NCBI GenBank assembly: GCA_958299035.1
Contig: CATQJL010000112.1
Location: 11,942,880 to 12,006,879, forward strand
Origin: Cylicocyclus nassatus
Lineage: Eukaryota > Nematoda > Chromadorea > Rhabditida > Strongylidae
Length of the DNA stretch: 64,000 nt
Direction: 5' to 3'
Made by a program: the position numbers and the translations under genes. The notes below the pieces were generated by a model, which was not told the DNA's origin, searched no databases, and saw only the letters and a program-made list of their open reading frames with translations. Below, piece after piece: positions 35,124 to 45,000 of this stretch (the stretch's first letter is position 1; each line of letters begins with the position of its first letter).

Positions 35124-36436
35124 TTAGGTCATTCCGAAAGTAACATCGCTTTTTTCAAACGAACGCCACATCTCGTGGAATGAAGATGTGTAAGAGCTTT
35201 TGGCAGCATTTTATGCACCATTTCATTCTCTTTTTAATGGTTGTATAATCACTGCACAAAATCCAATAACCTTTCGAAAAATTATCAAAATCTGCAACCC
35301 ATGCTTTTTGAGAAGGCCAAGTTTCACAATTTTTCCAAATTTTTATAACAACTTTCGGAAGGAGTCCAAGTAATCTTATATATAAAGCTGAATGTCTGTA
35401 TGTATGTCTGTATGTCTGTATGTCTGTGTACGTATGTTCCCGTGTCCCCCGTGGGGATGATCAGCATGCTCGATTACACCCCCTGCCAAATTCCAGCCCC
35501 GTAGCTCAAATTTTGCAAAAAATAGATAAAATCGACATCGATCGATAACGAAAAGTGGACTGTGACACCTACCGGGGCCCGAAGGGTATGTGTGCCAAGC
35601 TTGGTCTGGATCGGTTAAGAAATGGAATTTTCTATTTGGAACATACGGCGGAGCCGGGTAAGCCAGCTAGTGGATGGATAAAGCAAACCCTACAGGAAAC
35701 AGCACAGCGCTTTCTTCTACTTTCCAGAGCTCGCCATAGTTTTTGTACAGATTTTTTGATGAACCACCGAATTTGAGCGGACTCGTCTCAGACACAAATG
35801 CATGAAACACCAATATATCTCGGATTTTGAAACCTACAAAGATGGATTATGGTTTGACACTAATTTTACAGAGCAAATGAGCATTCACCGCTTCAGATTA
35901 GCAACTTTCGAAAATTTCGGGTACAGCCTGGGGCGCCCTGGAAAACCTGAATTATTATGATTTTATCTCGGAAAACTTGATGAATCGGAAACAAAAAACA
36001 ACTGGAGGAAAGAGGAGAAAAAGCTGCGTCGAATGACACCCGAGCTGCTTGCCGGCCGTTGTTCTGTGAGGTTTGAGTTGATCAAATATGGAATTTGATA
36101 GCATTGAAAAATCGGTTCCAGAAACTCTAAGAAGCAAGCTAAGGGAGAAAAAAATTATTCTGTGTTCTGTAGGGTTTGCTCTATCTACCTGTCAGTTGTA
36201 CTTCTTCGGAGAATAGGTACAAAAATTTGGAAAAATAGCCGAACTTGACCATGTCAAAAAGCATGAGTCGCAAATTTTGGTAATTTTCGAGAGCTTATCA
36301 GATATTATGCAATGCAGTTGTAATCCTTAGAAAGAGGATGAAATGCTGCATCGAATACTTTTTAGTACTCTCGAAAATCTTGATTCCATGAAATGTGGCG
36401 TTTTGAAAAAGCGACATTACTTTCGGAACGACCTAA
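35124..36436. mobile_element. Palindromic mariner-like element hosting a Helitron
   Basis: TTAGGTCATTCCGAAAGTAA at the left and TTACTTTCGGAACGACCTAA at the right, TA on each side. Arms mirror each other over more than 200 bp (for example CAACCCATGCTTTTTGAGAA near 35297 against AAAAAGCATGAGTCGC near 36257). A 297-bp Helitron (35374-35670) is inserted in the left arm, so this element is the older insertion. Confidence 0.8.
35374..35670. mobile_element. Short non-autonomous Helitron
   Basis: Starts TCTTATATATAAAGCTGAAT after A and ends GCCGGGTAAGCCAGCTAG before T, the same ends as 7289-8474. Here the tandem 120-bp units are reduced to a single partial unit and the left inverted arm is missing, so only the right arm remains. 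Confidence 0.8.
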
Positions 36437-36764
36437 TATGTATTATACCTTGTCTACATTGTGGTTTTGAGCAAAATCAAGAAAAGCAAGTCCAAAAGTT
36501 GAAATTTTCGTAGGAACATCCGATCAGTATGAATTTACCTCAGTGAGAAAGAGCAGATTGTATGTCTCCTTTTTGTAAAACCTTGGCATGTTTTGTAACG
36601 TCTTGCAATAAATAAAGTGTTCCTTTAAAAACCTGTTACGGCTTAGAACAATTGAACAAAGAGCTGATTGTATGTGGAACCAAACAAATTAATAAACTCC
36701 AAATTGATATAGAACTGACTTTAAGATAAAATTTGGATTTTTAACAGAGTTAGTGATGCCTTCA

Positions 36765-37025
36765 TCACCCTTCTGATTTGGGTTTCCGATTTTTCATCTC
36801 TTTTTGCAAAGGAAGCATCCATGACGGCAATATTGGATAGTAATCGACTTTAGCATCATATAATATCTCCAGGGCAGGGTCATTGATGAAGACTTCCGTG
36901 GAATCTTCTGTTGCAGATAATTTTGAAGCATTTTCAAAAATAACAGAAACTTTCATGGTGTCCTCAATTTTGGGAAGCATTCTTGCAAACAGAAAGATTA
37001 ACATAAAAATAATGATTAATTTCAT
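36765..37025 (-). CDS. Small membrane/secreted protein, unknown
   Basis: From the ATG at 37025 (an alternative in-frame ATG lies at 37055) the frame encodes 86 aa: MKLIIIFMLIFLFARMLP, a strong hydrophobic leader or anchor, then a mixed region (SKLSATEDSTEVFINDPALE, later YYPILPSWMLPLQ) and a basic end (KNRKPKSEG). It looks like a short secreted or single-pass protein, family unknown. It lies antisense in the inferred collagen intron, on the same strand as the ORF at 33074-33349, with which it shares only the general layout and a loose S-(T/D)-(E/V)-x-DP segment. No introns or poly(A) signal could be shown. Confidence 0.45.
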   Translation of the reverse strand: MKLIIIFMLIFLFARMLPKIEDTMKVSVIFENASKLSATEDSTEVFINDPALEILYDAKVDYYPILPSWMLPLQKEMKNRKPKSEG

Positions 37026-37404
37026 AGCATAAGCCTTACGAGACCTAATACGCATCTGATCGATTTTGATCGAGATAATAAATACGGCATAGTCCTTGCA
37101 CAGATGCTTTAATTTTGTATTGTGGTTTTAATTGGCTGTATTTCCGTTAGGCAGAGCAAAGATATTTATGCATTAAAGGTGTGTCATAAGAATATGGGAC
37201 ATCATCTTTTTTGAAGAAAATGTTATCACCTGAAATCATATTTGTGATGATAACATTGATAAAAGATGGTCTTGCAAGAAACATCAAAATCTTGCCACTG
37301 TCATGAGAACTTATCACTATTTACCCCTTCAATTGCATAGCTATTCAAATTGGATTTCTATCACCCAATATGGCAATGAGGCTGGGCAAAGTTTCTTTTT
37401 GAGG

Positions 37405-37820
37405 TTAAAGGCAGTGTTCCGGCAGATTCTGTACTTCCACCTTTCTGCATGTTTCAGGCCTTTTCGCCACGTGCCCGGATTTCAGCTTTGAACGGGCTGA
37501 AAAGGCCGATTTTGAGGCGTTTACCTAATTTCAAAAAGCAGCTCGAACGAAGTTTTTGATGGAAATTTGGAAGGTCCTCAGACGAAGACCCTGCCGCCTG
37601 TAATTTTTGCCTAGATAGCATGCACAATGAGGGAGAGCGCTCTTGGGGTCCCGCACCGAACAGACAGGGAAAGTTGTCCGAGCGCGCGTCGGTTCAAGGG
37701 CGATTTTCTAGGCCCAGGGGGAGCATCACCCAGCCGGACTGCGCCTGGAGGTCGGTGGGGTGGAACCCCACCACACCTATATCCCGCAGGACCCGAATCT
37801 GCCGAGACACTGCCTTTAAG
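37405..37820. mobile_element. TIR element, TTAAAGGCAGTGT ends
   Basis: Left TTAAAGGCAGTGTTCCGGCA and right inverse (TGCCGAGACACTGCCTTTAA). About 415 bp, GC-rich interior without a recognisable gene. The solo end at 690-714 and the ends at 13681-14192 belong to the same or a related family. Confidence 0.75.
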
Positions 37821-37960
37821 TAGATGTGAGTAGACAATATTTACTTAAATGTGTGTAATTAGCGGACCTGGTCAACACGCAAGAAATGCAATGTAGTGGC
37901 TTCGCTTGGTGACTGGTGATTTGATTGGTGATTTGTATCACTAGCAAAAGTTCCCCTTCA

Positions 37961-38184
37961 AGCCGGGCATACTTCACGCGATATCTGTCGCGGCGCGATT
38001 TGGCAATTCGCCAGAAGCTTTCAGGCCCAACACTAGCAAATTGCGCATGGATAGCATGTAGAACTTACATGTATCGATAAAATGCCCTATCCTCTGTACA
38101 TTTAAGATGTGCTTACAAGTTATGGACAGTTGGAGTATTGCCAAATCGCGTCACGGCTAAAGTTGCGTGAAGTATGCCCGGCCC
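37961..38184. mobile_element. MITE related to 24422-24623
   Basis: Left AGCCGGGCATACTTCACGCG and right inverse (GCGTGAAGTATGCCCGGC). The GGGCA-ACTTCACGCGA end motif is shared with the TTA-flanked MITE at 24422. The target duplication is not clear. Confidence 0.6.
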
Positions 38185-38493
38185 TTTAGTAGCCAAAAGA
38201 TGAAAAACTGGATTTAACATTGTCAGCATAAGTTGATAATATCATCTTAGATTCACTGATTATAACTTTCTGATGCTGTTAATAAGCTTTAGTTAGTGAT
38301 GTACAAACAGTTTTACCGAGTTTCGCTTACCCATCGTCTTAACCAGTTTCAACATACCCATCCTTCTGGAATGATGACTGATATGCAAGCTTTGAATGCC
38401 ATGATTATTTGGTAGAACATAGTAAAAAATTCATAACTCTATTGAAATGACTTTGCAAACGTATTTACACTTTATTCAACTAAACATATTCAG

Positions 38494-39448
38494 ACCCTCA
38501 TCGGAGAACTATGGAGAAAAGTGGATGTAGCGAAAGTGGAGTTGCATAGAAGTATAAGAGAGAAGAGAGAGCTGGCATGTAAGTTTGTTAGATATTCTAC
38601 GTACATACTCATTATTTCTATACTTTTTGATTTTTACAACAAACTCTCTTAGTTGAGAATTTTCATAACGAAAATGAAACTTTCTAGCGTGCTGCTTTGG
38701 CCTTCCTGGGCCGAAAGGACATCCAGGACATCCAGCTAGGGATGGTATAGACGGGATGCCAGGTAAGTGCAGTAGAACATTCCAACTTGTGTCTGAAGGC
38801 ATTGGATCTTTGAAGGCCAACCAGGACGAGCTGGTCGTCCTGCTGATCTGGATGCTAGGCCATTGTGCGTCCGTGAATGCCCTATCGGTGAACCAGGGTG
38901 AGCCAACCTTCAGAAATCCTCTCAAATCATCGATAATGTTGAAACAGCCACACTTTGCAGGAGACGCGGCCCACAGGGAGAAAAAGGTGAACGCGGCAGA
39001 CGCGGGAGCAACGGAGTGCCAGGGAAACCTGCTCCACCTTCTCCTGCGGGAGAATGTGGAGAAATGGGTGAGCAAGGATTCAGAGGCATTACTGGACCCC
39101 CAGGAGAACCTGGTGAGCCGGGAAAGGTGTTCACAGCAGATGGACCACCTGGAAAAGTTGGTGAGCCAGGACCGCGAGGTCCAACTGGAGAAAAAGGAAT
39201 GAGAGGGCAGGATGGTGATGATGGTTAGTGGAATGCAGGGCAAATATATCAAACTACGCTCTTCGATTTCAGGCCTGGAAGGACAACCTGGAGAACGCGG
39301 ATACCCCGGTTTGAAGGGTGAAAAAGGACGGAGAGGCGAAGTAGGACCGCCTGGTCCACCAGGTCCACCAGGACCGAAATGGCCTTGCGAAACTTGTCCT
39401 CCACCTCGGGTATCGCCGGGATATTTCACTACCTCGAAGAAAGTTTAG
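38494..39448 (+). CDS. Cuticle collagen, exons 2-6
   Basis: Exons 38494-38578, 38688-38762, 38816-38897, 38961-39223 and 39273-39448 keep phase across GT-AG introns and, with exon 1, total 837 nt (278 aa), a normal cuticle collagen size. The order is a pre-collagenous domain with a basic, furin-like stretch (SIREKRELA), a Cys-Cys pair ([10 protein letters not shown]), a Gly-X-Y block, a Cys-containing break ([12 protein letters not shown]), a long Gly-X-Y region ([25 protein letters not shown]), and the C-terminal Cys pair [10 protein letters not shown] before TAG. Such chains form disulfide-linked trimers in the cuticle. Acceptors are TATTCAG, TTTCTAG, TTTGAAG, TTTGCAG and TTTCAG. The third intron is only 53 bp, so its borders are the least sure. 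Confidence 0.85.
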
Positions 39449-40603
39449 GAGCAGCTACAGTCTACGCCTATATGCATCGAAAATGCCAAAACTTTCTAAC
39501 GTCAATGCTCACGAAAGTGCATGTGTCCGCTTACGTCGGTTACGTATATTGTTGATTACCATTTGCAAATAGACATGATATAAAATTTAGGGTCAGAACC
39601 TAGAATCTTTTCTGATCTTGCAAAATTCGAGGAGAGGCACAAGACAAAGTGAAATGCTTATGACTTAATGAATGTGGCCTTCTTAAAATGCAGTGAAAAC
39701 TGTCTGACAACACACTTTCGATAGGCTAATAGCCTTAGGAGTGAAAATTGTTTGAAACCTTTTCTCCCCAATATTGAAGATAATCTTAAGCAATTAAGAA
39801 AAAAGCAAGAGACTTGGACTAGATGGCAAACGCAATAGTAACTGAAACCCAGCTAAAAGCGCGGCAATGACTTTGTAATCTCTTTTTTGGCAGCAACTCG
39901 AGCAGTTTTACGATTTCACCTGTGAGTTCACAACTCAGGAAAAACGAGGGAAATCTAATTTTTTTCGCTCAGGTTCGGAGGAGGCGATCGTTAATATAAC
40001 TTATAATAAATGGCTGATGACGTTTACGTTATTCATGTGTGTCTATTTATTTGTGTGCGTGTCTGTCGTTACGAAATTCGAGGAATGTGTTCCAGCTTAC
40101 TTCCTGAGCCCATTGCAAAGCGCATGCTAACGAATTAAAGTCCGCTATGCAAAAGCATGAGCGGATTCGTTGACTGGATCCTCAAAAAAAAAAAGCGCGT
40201 CAAACGGATCCACTTGGCTTTTCGCCAGCAAAGTTGGGCCTGCACCAGCACCTTTTCCAAAGTCATCGATATGTTTGACAAGCTAATGTGCAAGCCATGG
40301 ACTTTGGTCCAAAAAATTCAACTAAAGTTGATTACTTTACGAAGATGGCGTCAAAAAAATTAGTTGCGTAAGTGTTCAATTTCCCAAGATTTTACGTGAT
40401 TTGAGAAGATTCTTATACAGAAATGTAGCCAATGATAACGATTGCCGTTATGGCAACTACAAGCCATAAAAAGTCTACAAACCTATTCAAATTTGCATCT
40501 ATTTTTCTGAGAAAAGTTGCATCCACGTGAAATTACCGATCTTACACTGAAAAGCTCTAGGAATGAGTAGCTGTTTACAAATCATTCGTGATAGCCTGCA
40601 TAA
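39449..40603. other. Collagen 3' flank and spacer
   Basis: The first part is probably collagen 3' UTR. A broken frame around 40100-40370 (an A-run at 40186 shifts the frame) looks like a decayed coding remnant of unknown type. Nothing else is supported. Confidence 0.3.
40005..40010 (+). terminator. Candidate poly(A) signal after collagen
   Basis: AATAAA occurs 557 bases after the collagen stop and is the first exact hexamer I noticed downstream. The distance is long for a nematode 3' UTR, so this is weak. Confidence 0.2.
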
Positions 40604-41050
40604 GGCAGGCGCTATACTCCTCGAGGAGTATAGCATAGCGATCGCCCGTCGCCAATACTGGCGACTGTGTCCTCTATACGTATCGATCGCTAACAAGTTA
40701 CCACACGTCCAATCGATACGCATTTAATGTGTAGTCGCCAATACTGGCGACTGGCGATCGCCAGTCACTAATCGATACGTATCAAACGTGTAGTCGCCGA
40801 TATTGGCGATCGCCAGTCGCCAGTGTTGACGACTACACATTACTCATTTCCCACTTCCATTTCAAAGTACTGTACTCACCAGCCGGTGAGGTCGCCCTAA
40901 AAAGAATGAACTGCAAGACCAGTAATTTTCACATTCAACACTTAACGGTGACTTGTTTGGCGATTGGCGACAAAAATCGCTGGTTTTACACGTATTTAAT
41001 GCACATCGATCGTCGCCATGCTATACTCCTCGAGGAGTATAGCACCTGCC
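40604..41050. mobile_element. Harbinger-like MITE with palindromic ends, TAA sites
   Basis: GGCAGGCGCTATACTCCTCG and its inverse form the ends, each including the dyad CTATACTCC-TCGA-GGAGTATAG. TAA lies on both sides (40601-40603 and 41051-41053), matching Harbinger TWA targeting. The interior repeats CGCCAATACTGGCGACT and GGCGATCGCCAGTC dyads, so nearly all of it can self-pair. No coding. Confidence 0.75.
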
Positions 41051-41482
41051 TAACGCTGTGAATTTCAAATTCACTATAATGCGGGAATGAGTAAGGCATA
41101 CACAAAGTAGGGACAGTGCGAGCCTCTGCGAAGCAGAGGTGACGCACTGGTCAGAAAATAAACGCGAAGAGGTCTAGTTATAGAAGCGAAAATTCTGTAT
41201 TTTTTCGAGTTAGAAGGCATTTCAAAGCTAGTCTATTTTCTGTTCAATTCTTTACCCACACCTTATAGTTCCTGTTATCGATGATGCTGTCTGCGTTGTT
41301 CTGCTCATCATTTTGAGTGCGAAACTTGAAGGCATGAGAAGAATTGCTGTGTACGTTTGAAATACGTTTGTGAAAAAAAAACTCCCTTTATACTGACTCA
41401 TGAGCCAGTATCTTCACAGGAATGCGGAGAATCAACGCGAATCACAGAATCACAGAACCACAGAATCACAGATAGCTAATGG
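41051..41482. other. Spacer before the BEL/Pao LTR
   Basis: Contains a short CACAGAATCACAGAAC tandem at about 41440-41470. Nothing else is recognised. Confidence 0.35.
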
Positions 41483-41898
41483 TGTGATAGTTATTATGAG
41501 AACAAGGCTTTATCTCTTTGCTTCACAGACATTCTTTTTATGTTTATGTATTTGATGTATATGTTTATGTGTTTGCTGTATATAAGCTAGCAGTTAGAGA
41601 TGGCTCACTGTTCCTTTTTGCTTTGTATTAGTTTAGCCTTTTCTCTGCACGACTCATTGCACGATAGGTTCTCCGCACTACACCGTCTGTAGGTAGTCAC
41701 AGTCACAGTCACAGTAACATCGGTTATCATGTAATTGTAATTAGAATAGTTGTAGGATTTAGTTTAGCACCTTTGCGCATTATTTGTTATTTGTTAGTCT
41801 TAATAAAGGTTTAATTACCCAAGTTTGAGGTAACACTCGAACCTACTCGCGCACGTACTCAAAGTCCCGCGTGGCAAGCTAGAGCGACACACGTGTCA
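41483..41898 (+). repeat. 5' LTR of BEL/Pao element 1
   Basis: Begins TGTGATAGTTATTATGAG and ends ACACACGTGTCA, so it is TG...CA bordered. It contains CTTAATAAAGG, a poly(A) signal typical of an R/U5 boundary, and lies just before a primer binding site. No second copy was seen in the window, so the left border rests on the TG rule only. Confidence 0.5.
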
Positions 41899-41905
41899 AT
41901 TCAAG

Positions 41906-41916
41906 TGGTGCATCGG
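41906..41916 (+). other. Primer binding site, tRNA-Gly type
   Basis: TGGTGCATCGG is complementary to the 3' end of tRNA-Gly (CCGATGCA plus CCA) and sits seven bases after the LTR. The same primer site occurs in the second element at 62118-62127. Confidence 0.65.
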
Positions 41917-42021
41917 ACCAATTGAAGAGGAATCCAAGCCGCACGTAGAGGTACGAAACTCATTTGATCTCACTGGTTCCGAGATATACGCACGAGCACG
42001 TAATTTGACACAACAGCGAAT

Positions 42022-44700
42022 ATGACCTCAACAGTAAGAGCCTATAAAGGACTGACGACTAAGCGAATTGATAACGTACTAAACTGGTTGCGCGAGTCAT
42101 CTAAACTTCTCGACCCCGTAGCACCTGACCTCAGGCAAGGGCAAGCACAGAAAATTAAACTGGCGATAGAACTGTGCGACGAAAACATCAGCCTTATGGA
42201 ATCCTCCCTCACCAAACTCACAGAAGCCTTTGATAGGATAGAAGACACAGATAATGAGGAAGAGGAACAGCTAGACAAGTATTTAGAGTCGGCACAAGAA
42301 ACAATAATAAAACTACAAGTGCACAAAACTAATCTCAAGCAAGTAATGCATGAGATTGGGCAGGAGAGTAGTGGTAGTAGCCATGCAAGTTCACTAGCCA
42401 CGAGCAAACTCCCTGTCATACCCATCCCAGTTTTCTCAGGCAAGAAATGGGAATGGGACAACTTCTGGGCTCTTTTTGCAGCAAGTGTGCACGATCAGGA
42501 GTTGACAGAACTCCAAAAATTCAATTATCTGCTGTCGTCCCTTACAGGGGAAGCGAAGCAATCAATCTCGAGATTCTTCGTTTCAGCAGAAAACTATGGG
42601 AAGGCTATCCAACTTCTTGTTGACCGATACGGCAACAAAGATGGGATAGTACTAGAACTAAACAAGCATCTTCAAACCTGCATTGCACGAGGACCAAGCA
42701 CTATGGACCAAAAACAGCTCTTTAAGCTGTCAGCCATAGCTGCCCAACTCACAGAGCATGGAGAGCACCTAGATAACCAACTAACAATACAAACTTTCCT
42801 GCAAAAATTCCATGTACGCATAAGAAAAGCGGCCATGGAAAAGAACCTTCGTCAGGAGGAAGGCAATTGGACACTCGATCAGTGGCTTAAAGCCATCGAT
42901 GAAGTCCTCACACAAGAAGAAAAGATAGGCGAGATACTCGCACTCAGCACCCAAGCACCAACCAAAAAGAATTTCATTCTTGACAATGCTTGCGAATGCT
43001 GCGGAAAGAAGGGCCACAGATGGGTTATTTGCCCTACAGTCCCCACAGCTGACGACAAGAGATACTTTTTGGTTGCGTCAAAAAGATGCCTTAACTGCGG
43101 ATCCAATAATCACAGAATAAGCACGCGCAACAGCGGTAGTTGCCGCAAGTGCGGAGGAAGACATCATACTGCAATTTGCACGAAGGCAAAGACATCCTAC
43201 GAACCTCGTTTCGAAAGTGCTTCCTCACACAAGGAAACAAGGAGTTTTGGCAAGGAGCAATATCGCTCTGAAACCAACTCCTTGCAAAAGGAAGGAAGAA
43301 CTTTTGGCAACGAAAGTACAACCAAAAAGTTTGAAAAGAAGGATAAGATGCTACAAAAACCCATTAAGTCTTCAAAACTGCACGCGGTAACCACGAAGAA
43401 TCAGGAGGAACAAGAGCCTGATACTCCAGCAGTGTTGCAGCTACAACGGGATGAAAACCCTGAAAGGACAAATCACGGCAAAATCATTCTGCTCGCCGGT
43501 TCAGCAGATGTGGTAGGCTCGGAAGGAGACACAAAAACGGTAACCGTTCTACTAGATACGGGTTCAGAGCTCTCCTTCATAGAAAAGAGCCTAGCGGACG
43601 AGTTGAAGCTACCCACGCATGGCACCACGTCTCTGCAAATAAGCACCTTCGGATCACCAAAACCCGTAAGGAAAATTTGCGGACTAACGAGTTTGAAACT
43701 GAAAGATAAAGAGGGCACACTGCACGAAATCCATCTGTACAAGAACGACTTCATTACGGGCGCAATTCAACGAGCAAGTTTGAATCAAAAGGACTTGCAC
43801 TTTATTGAAACGCAACAAATTCCGCTATCACTTCCCTTAGAAGGAAAAGAGGTGCAACCAAGAATATTACTTGGTTGCGACCACTTATGGAACTTCGTAA
43901 CACCTGCAAGCAAGATGCGCCTACCCTCAGGATTGCAGCTCATTCCAACGAAACTTGGATATATCGTGAGCGGACGTCAGACAACGCAGGAAACACAACG
44001 CCCAATAACACTCTGCACAATTCAAGGGTATGACGAGGAGAAGGAAACCTGGGATCGTTATTGGTCGCTGGAATCCTCAGGAACCGAAGAATACACAGGT
44101 TCACAAAAAACCGAAGTCAAGAAGTTGAACGAAAAAGTTCTCAAAGACTTCAAGGACTCGATCGAAAAGCGTGCAGATGGATACTATGTACGCCTACCAT
44201 GGAAGGAACAGCACCCACAATTACCGGACAACAAAGCACTAGCACTGAAGCGCTTGAAGAAAGTGCTAAAGGTCTACGCGGAAGATCCAGACACTCTGCA
44301 GATGTACGACAATGTCTTCAGGGACCAACTGGAAAAAGGAGTCATAGAAGAAGTAGCACCAGATGAGGATTCAGAAGCGCACACCGTACACTATCTACCA
44401 CATCAAGCAGTTATCACTCCTATGAAGGAAACGACGAAGATGCGTATCGTGTTTGATGCATCGGCACACTACAAAAACTGCCCGTGTTTAAACGACGTGC
44501 TGCACCAAGGACCTCTAATACTACCAGACATGCTGGGAATACTTCTTCGCTTCAGAATGCACGATATTGCAGTCATTTCGGACATCGAAAAAGCGTTCCT
44601 GCAAGTGCGATTACAAGAAGCCGATCGTGATGCTACTCGATGCATATGGATAAGGGATATCAACCGTCCCCCGATTTACGACAACCTGGTCGTTTACTGA
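42022..44700 (+). CDS. BEL/Pao retrotransposon polyprotein (Gag-PR-RT, partial)
   Basis: The ATG at 42022 opens 892 codons. In order: a coiled N-terminal region, the BEL/Pao Gag domain (about residues 135-330, from PVFSGKKWEWDNFW), zinc knuckles (CECCGKKGHRWVIC near residue 324, CRKCGGRHHTAIC near 374), an aspartic protease with LLDTGSELSFI (about residue 508-518) and GCDHLWNF, and the start of reverse transcriptase (KMRIVFDAS, VISDIEKAF with the first catalytic Asp). It ends at a TGA (44698-44700) inside RT, and the frame resumes directly after it. The protein normally makes virus-like particles and copies the element's RNA. RNase H and integrase are absent, so the copy is dead. Confidence 0.9.
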   Translation: MTSTVRAYKGLTTKRIDNVLNWLRESSKLLDPVAPDLRQGQAQKIKLAIELCDENISLMESSLTKLTEAFDRIEDTDNEEEEQLDKYLESAQETIIKLQVHKTNLKQVMHEIGQESSGSSHASSLATSKLPVIPIPVFSGKKWEWDNFWALFAASVHDQELTELQKFNYLLSSLTGEAKQSISRFFVSAENYGKAIQLLVDRYGNKDGIVLELNKHLQTCIARGPSTMDQKQLFKLSAIAAQLTEHGEHLDNQLTIQTFLQKFHVRIRKAAMEKNLRQEEGNWTLDQWLKAIDEVLTQEEKIGEILALSTQAPTKKNFILDNACECCGKKGHRWVICPTVPTADDKRYFLVASKRCLNCGSNNHRISTRNSGSCRKCGGRHHTAICTKAKTSYEPRFESASSHKETRSFGKEQYRSETNSLQKEGRTFGNESTTKKFEKKDKMLQKPIKSSKLHAVTTKNQEEQEPDTPAVLQLQRDENPERTNHGKIILLAGSADVVGSEGDTKTVTVLLDTGSELSFIEKSLADELKLPTHGTTSLQISTFGSPKPVRKICGLTSLKLKDKEGTLHEIHLYKNDFITGAIQRASLNQKDLHFIETQQIPLSLPLEGKEVQPRILLGCDHLWNFVTPASKMRLPSGLQLIPTKLGYIVSGRQTTQETQRPITLCTIQGYDEEKETWDRYWSLESSGTEEYTGSQKTEVKKLNEKVLKDFKDSIEKRADGYYVRLPWKEQHPQLPDNKALALKRLKKVLKVYAEDPDTLQMYDNVFRDQLEKGVIEEVAPDEDSEAHTVHYLPHQAVITPMKETTKMRIVFDASAHYKNCPCLNDVLHQGPLILPDMLGILLRFRMHDIAVISDIEKAFLQVRLQEADRDATRCIWIRDINRPPIYDNLVVY

Positions 44701-45000
44701 TTCACAAGAGTAACGTTGGGACTCAATGCATCACCCTTTCTCCTAAGCGCCACAATCGACTTCCATCTAGAGCGCACGGCACCGGACGACGCACTAGCAC
44801 CAGAGATAAGGCAGAACCTCTATGTTGATAACTTACTCTTTGGTGCACGATCATCAGAAGAAGCACTGCAAAAATACACCCGTTCTAAAGAGATCTTCCA
44901 AGGTCTCAACATGAACCTGAGGGAATTTCTCCCTAGTCTACCAAATATCTTGCTACGTAAGATAACCAAGCTTGGAGAAAACCGTGAAAACAGCTTATAA
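44701..45000 (+). pseudogene. RT continuation after a nonsense codon
   Basis: Same frame as 42022-44700. FTRVTLGLNASPFLLSATI is the RT finger/palm segment, and LYVDNLLFGA occupies the YxDD catalytic box, reading YVDN. Similarity ends by about 44930 and the frame stops at 45000. No RNase H, integrase or 3' LTR follows, so the element is truncated here at the edge of a fold-back repeat block. Confidence 0.8.

Larger units (their letters stand above)
27213..38493 (+). other. Inferred 11.3-kb collagen intron full of elements
   Basis: If 27057-27212 and 38494-39448 are one gene, this whole interval is intron 1. It holds palindromic TIR elements (29378, 30674, 31541, 33914, 35124), a small Helitron, two TIR/MITE elements (37405, 37961), a 9-bp repeat fold-back (33485), a decayed antisense ORF (27780-29001) and two small antisense ORFs. 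Unlisted stretches (27213-27779, 30087-30673, 32464-33073, 36437-36764, 37026-37404) show no supported feature. A weak minus-strand hydrophobic frame at 27272-27472 lacks an ATG. Confidence 0.45.

Noticed and set aside
38509..39429. 306-codon minus-strand frame rich in Gly/Pro/Ser
   Set aside because: It is antisense to the collagen Gly-X-Y exons and introns; the plus strand has proper splice sites and the collagen layout.
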